Assembly: GCA_005877855.1 (NCBI GenBank)
Contig: VBOF01000119.1
Coordinates: 1-5,823 of the forward strand
DNA length: 5,823 bases
Origin: Nitrospirota bacterium
Lineage (GTDB): Bacteria; Nitrospirota; Nitrospiria; Nitrospirales; NS-4
Direction of reading: 5' to 3'
The position numbers and the translations under genes are program-made. A model generated the notes under the pieces. The model was not told where the DNA came from. It did not search any database and worked only from the letters and a program-made list of their open reading frames with translations. Shown one piece after another: positions 4,903 to 5,823 of this stretch (its first letter is position 1; every line of letters begins with the position of its first letter).

Positions 4903-5823
4903 TCATACTGGAATGAGATACCATTTAAGCCTCTTTCCGAGAGACCGCAAGATCTTGAATCGTGTCAAGAAGTCTCTCACTTTTCGCCATTTGTGAATTG
5001 GGAGACATTGGAGGTGACGAAGATGATGGGCCACTTGTGGTCCCAGGTCCGGAACCATTTGGCGAACTCTATATGAAGGTGATTTAAAGTACAGGGCGTC
5101 GGCCGACAAAAGGTGACTTGGAGTGCCTCGCCCACATCCATAATCCCGTCCCCTGATTCGGACCGGATTGAGATAGTCCATTAGCTGAAATCCAAGACCG
5201 CTAAGATAATTGTGAACATCGGTAAAGAGCGCCTGGTTCTTATAGAAAGGAAGAAATTCGACCTCAGCCTCGACTGCAAAGATTGAACGACGGAGGCACT
5301 TCTCCCCTCCTTTCAGAATATCTACCTCAGTTCCCTGGGTGTCCAGCTTGATGACATGTGGGACAAGGCTATATTCACGGCATAGCGCGTCCAGGGATCG
5401 GCAGCGGAGTGGCACCTTCCGAAGGATGTCAAAATAGCTCAAAGGCATGTTCAACTTCTGGATGAGCTCGAGGTTAGGCTCTAACAGGGAGGTATTGGTT
5501 TGATAACGCGTGACGTTCAAGTCGAACACCCCTTCAGACCCATAGAGGGCGACCTGGAACCAACGATGACGTTCGGTGTTCTTGAGTTTCGTGAATTCTC
5601 GTTCATCCGGCTCAAACCCTATCACGGTAAGATTGCGGAATCTTCCCCAGCGTCTCCGGTTGATCCCCCCTCCAGCCCCGACATCAATGAGGGTAAAAGG
5701 ATAATCGGCAAGAGAGTGAAGCGACCCTAAGTTCTGATCGGAAACTGAGTCTGACATGTCACGTTTGTAGCGGTCTTTCCACAATGTTCTCAGATTATCC
5801 CACCGACGGTGGATCCAACCCAT
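4903..5823 (-). CDS. FkbM-family SAM-dependent methyltransferase
   Basis: A 306-residue reading beginning with an ATG exactly at the right edge; the frame is open there, so the true start may lie outside. The SAM-binding motif is FTLIDVGAGGG (residues 43-53), the acidic ribose-binding end of strand 2 is GFEPDE (69-74), and the FkbM signature is KLDTQGTEVDILKGG (159-173) with D161. AVEAEVEFLPFY (183-194) and ADALYFK (241-247) complete the domain. The basic C-terminal 50 residues (about 255-306) lie beyond the usual core and may contact membrane or partner. FkbM enzymes O-methylate sugar or polyketide hydroxyls; in this setting methylation of a surface-glycan sugar is likely but inferred. Sample lines of the gene are about 47-48% GC, against about 62-77% in two lines of the dehydrase and SDR genes, suggesting a separate origin. 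No promoter is visible inside the window. Confidence 0.92.
   Translation of the reverse strand: MGWIHRRWDNLRTLWKDRYKRDMSDSVSDQNLGSLHSLADYPFTLIDVGAGGGINRRRWGRFRNLTVIGFEPDEREFTKLKNTERHRWFQVALYGSEGVFDLNVTRYQTNTSLLEPNLELIQKLNMPLSYFDILRKVPLRCRSLDALCREYSLVPHVIKLDTQGTEVDILKGGEKCLRRSIFAVEAEVEFLPFYKNQALFTDVHNYLSGLGFQLMDYLNPVRIRGRDYGCGRGTPSHLLSADALYFKSPSYRVRQMVPDLGPQVAHHLRHLQCLPIHKWRKVRDFLTRFKILRSLGKRLKWYLIPV

Overview
This is a GC-rich bacterial window holding part of a surface-polysaccharide (O-antigen or LPS-type) biosynthesis locus. Nearly every gene lies on the minus strand. The gene families point to a Gram-negative cell-envelope glycan. I cannot fix the taxon; the GC-rich composition and the small heptad-repeat coiled-coil gene would fit Nitrospira-like or other environmental Gram-negative lineages, but that is only a guess.

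The layout is given here in transcription order, from the right edge leftwards. A FkbM-family methyltransferase (5823-4903) is followed, in the same frame straight after its stop, by what looks like the severed C-terminal tail of a family 2 glycosyltransferase (4902-4738). Next come an extended-SDR sugar epimerase/reductase (4729-3803) and an RfbH/E1-type CDP-4-keto-6-deoxyglucose 3-dehydrase (3813-2509), which overlap by 11 bases. A short plus-strand gene for a Phe-rich heptad coiled-coil protein (2141-2512) meets the rfbH-like gene tail to tail, and the two stop codons share one CTAG palindrome. A spacer of about 260 bases (1880-2140) carries a candidate promoter in each direction. Leftward of it, a CgeB-like glycosyltransferase (1879-788) is joined by a 4-base ATGA overlap to a B12-binding-type radical SAM protein (791 to the left edge, incomplete).

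Read together, the RfbH-like dehydrase and the SDR would make a CDP-activated 3-deoxy or 3,6-dideoxy hexose of the abequose/paratose/tyvelose/ascarylose kind. The glycosyltransferase, FkbM methyltransferase and radical SAM protein would assemble or modify the glycan. The nucleotidylyltransferase, the 4,6-dehydratase and the E3-type reductase that this pathway needs are not in the window. Signs of modular rearrangement are the AT-richer FkbM gene, the glycosyltransferase remnant at its junction, and the opposite-strand coiled-coil gene set between two halves of the locus.
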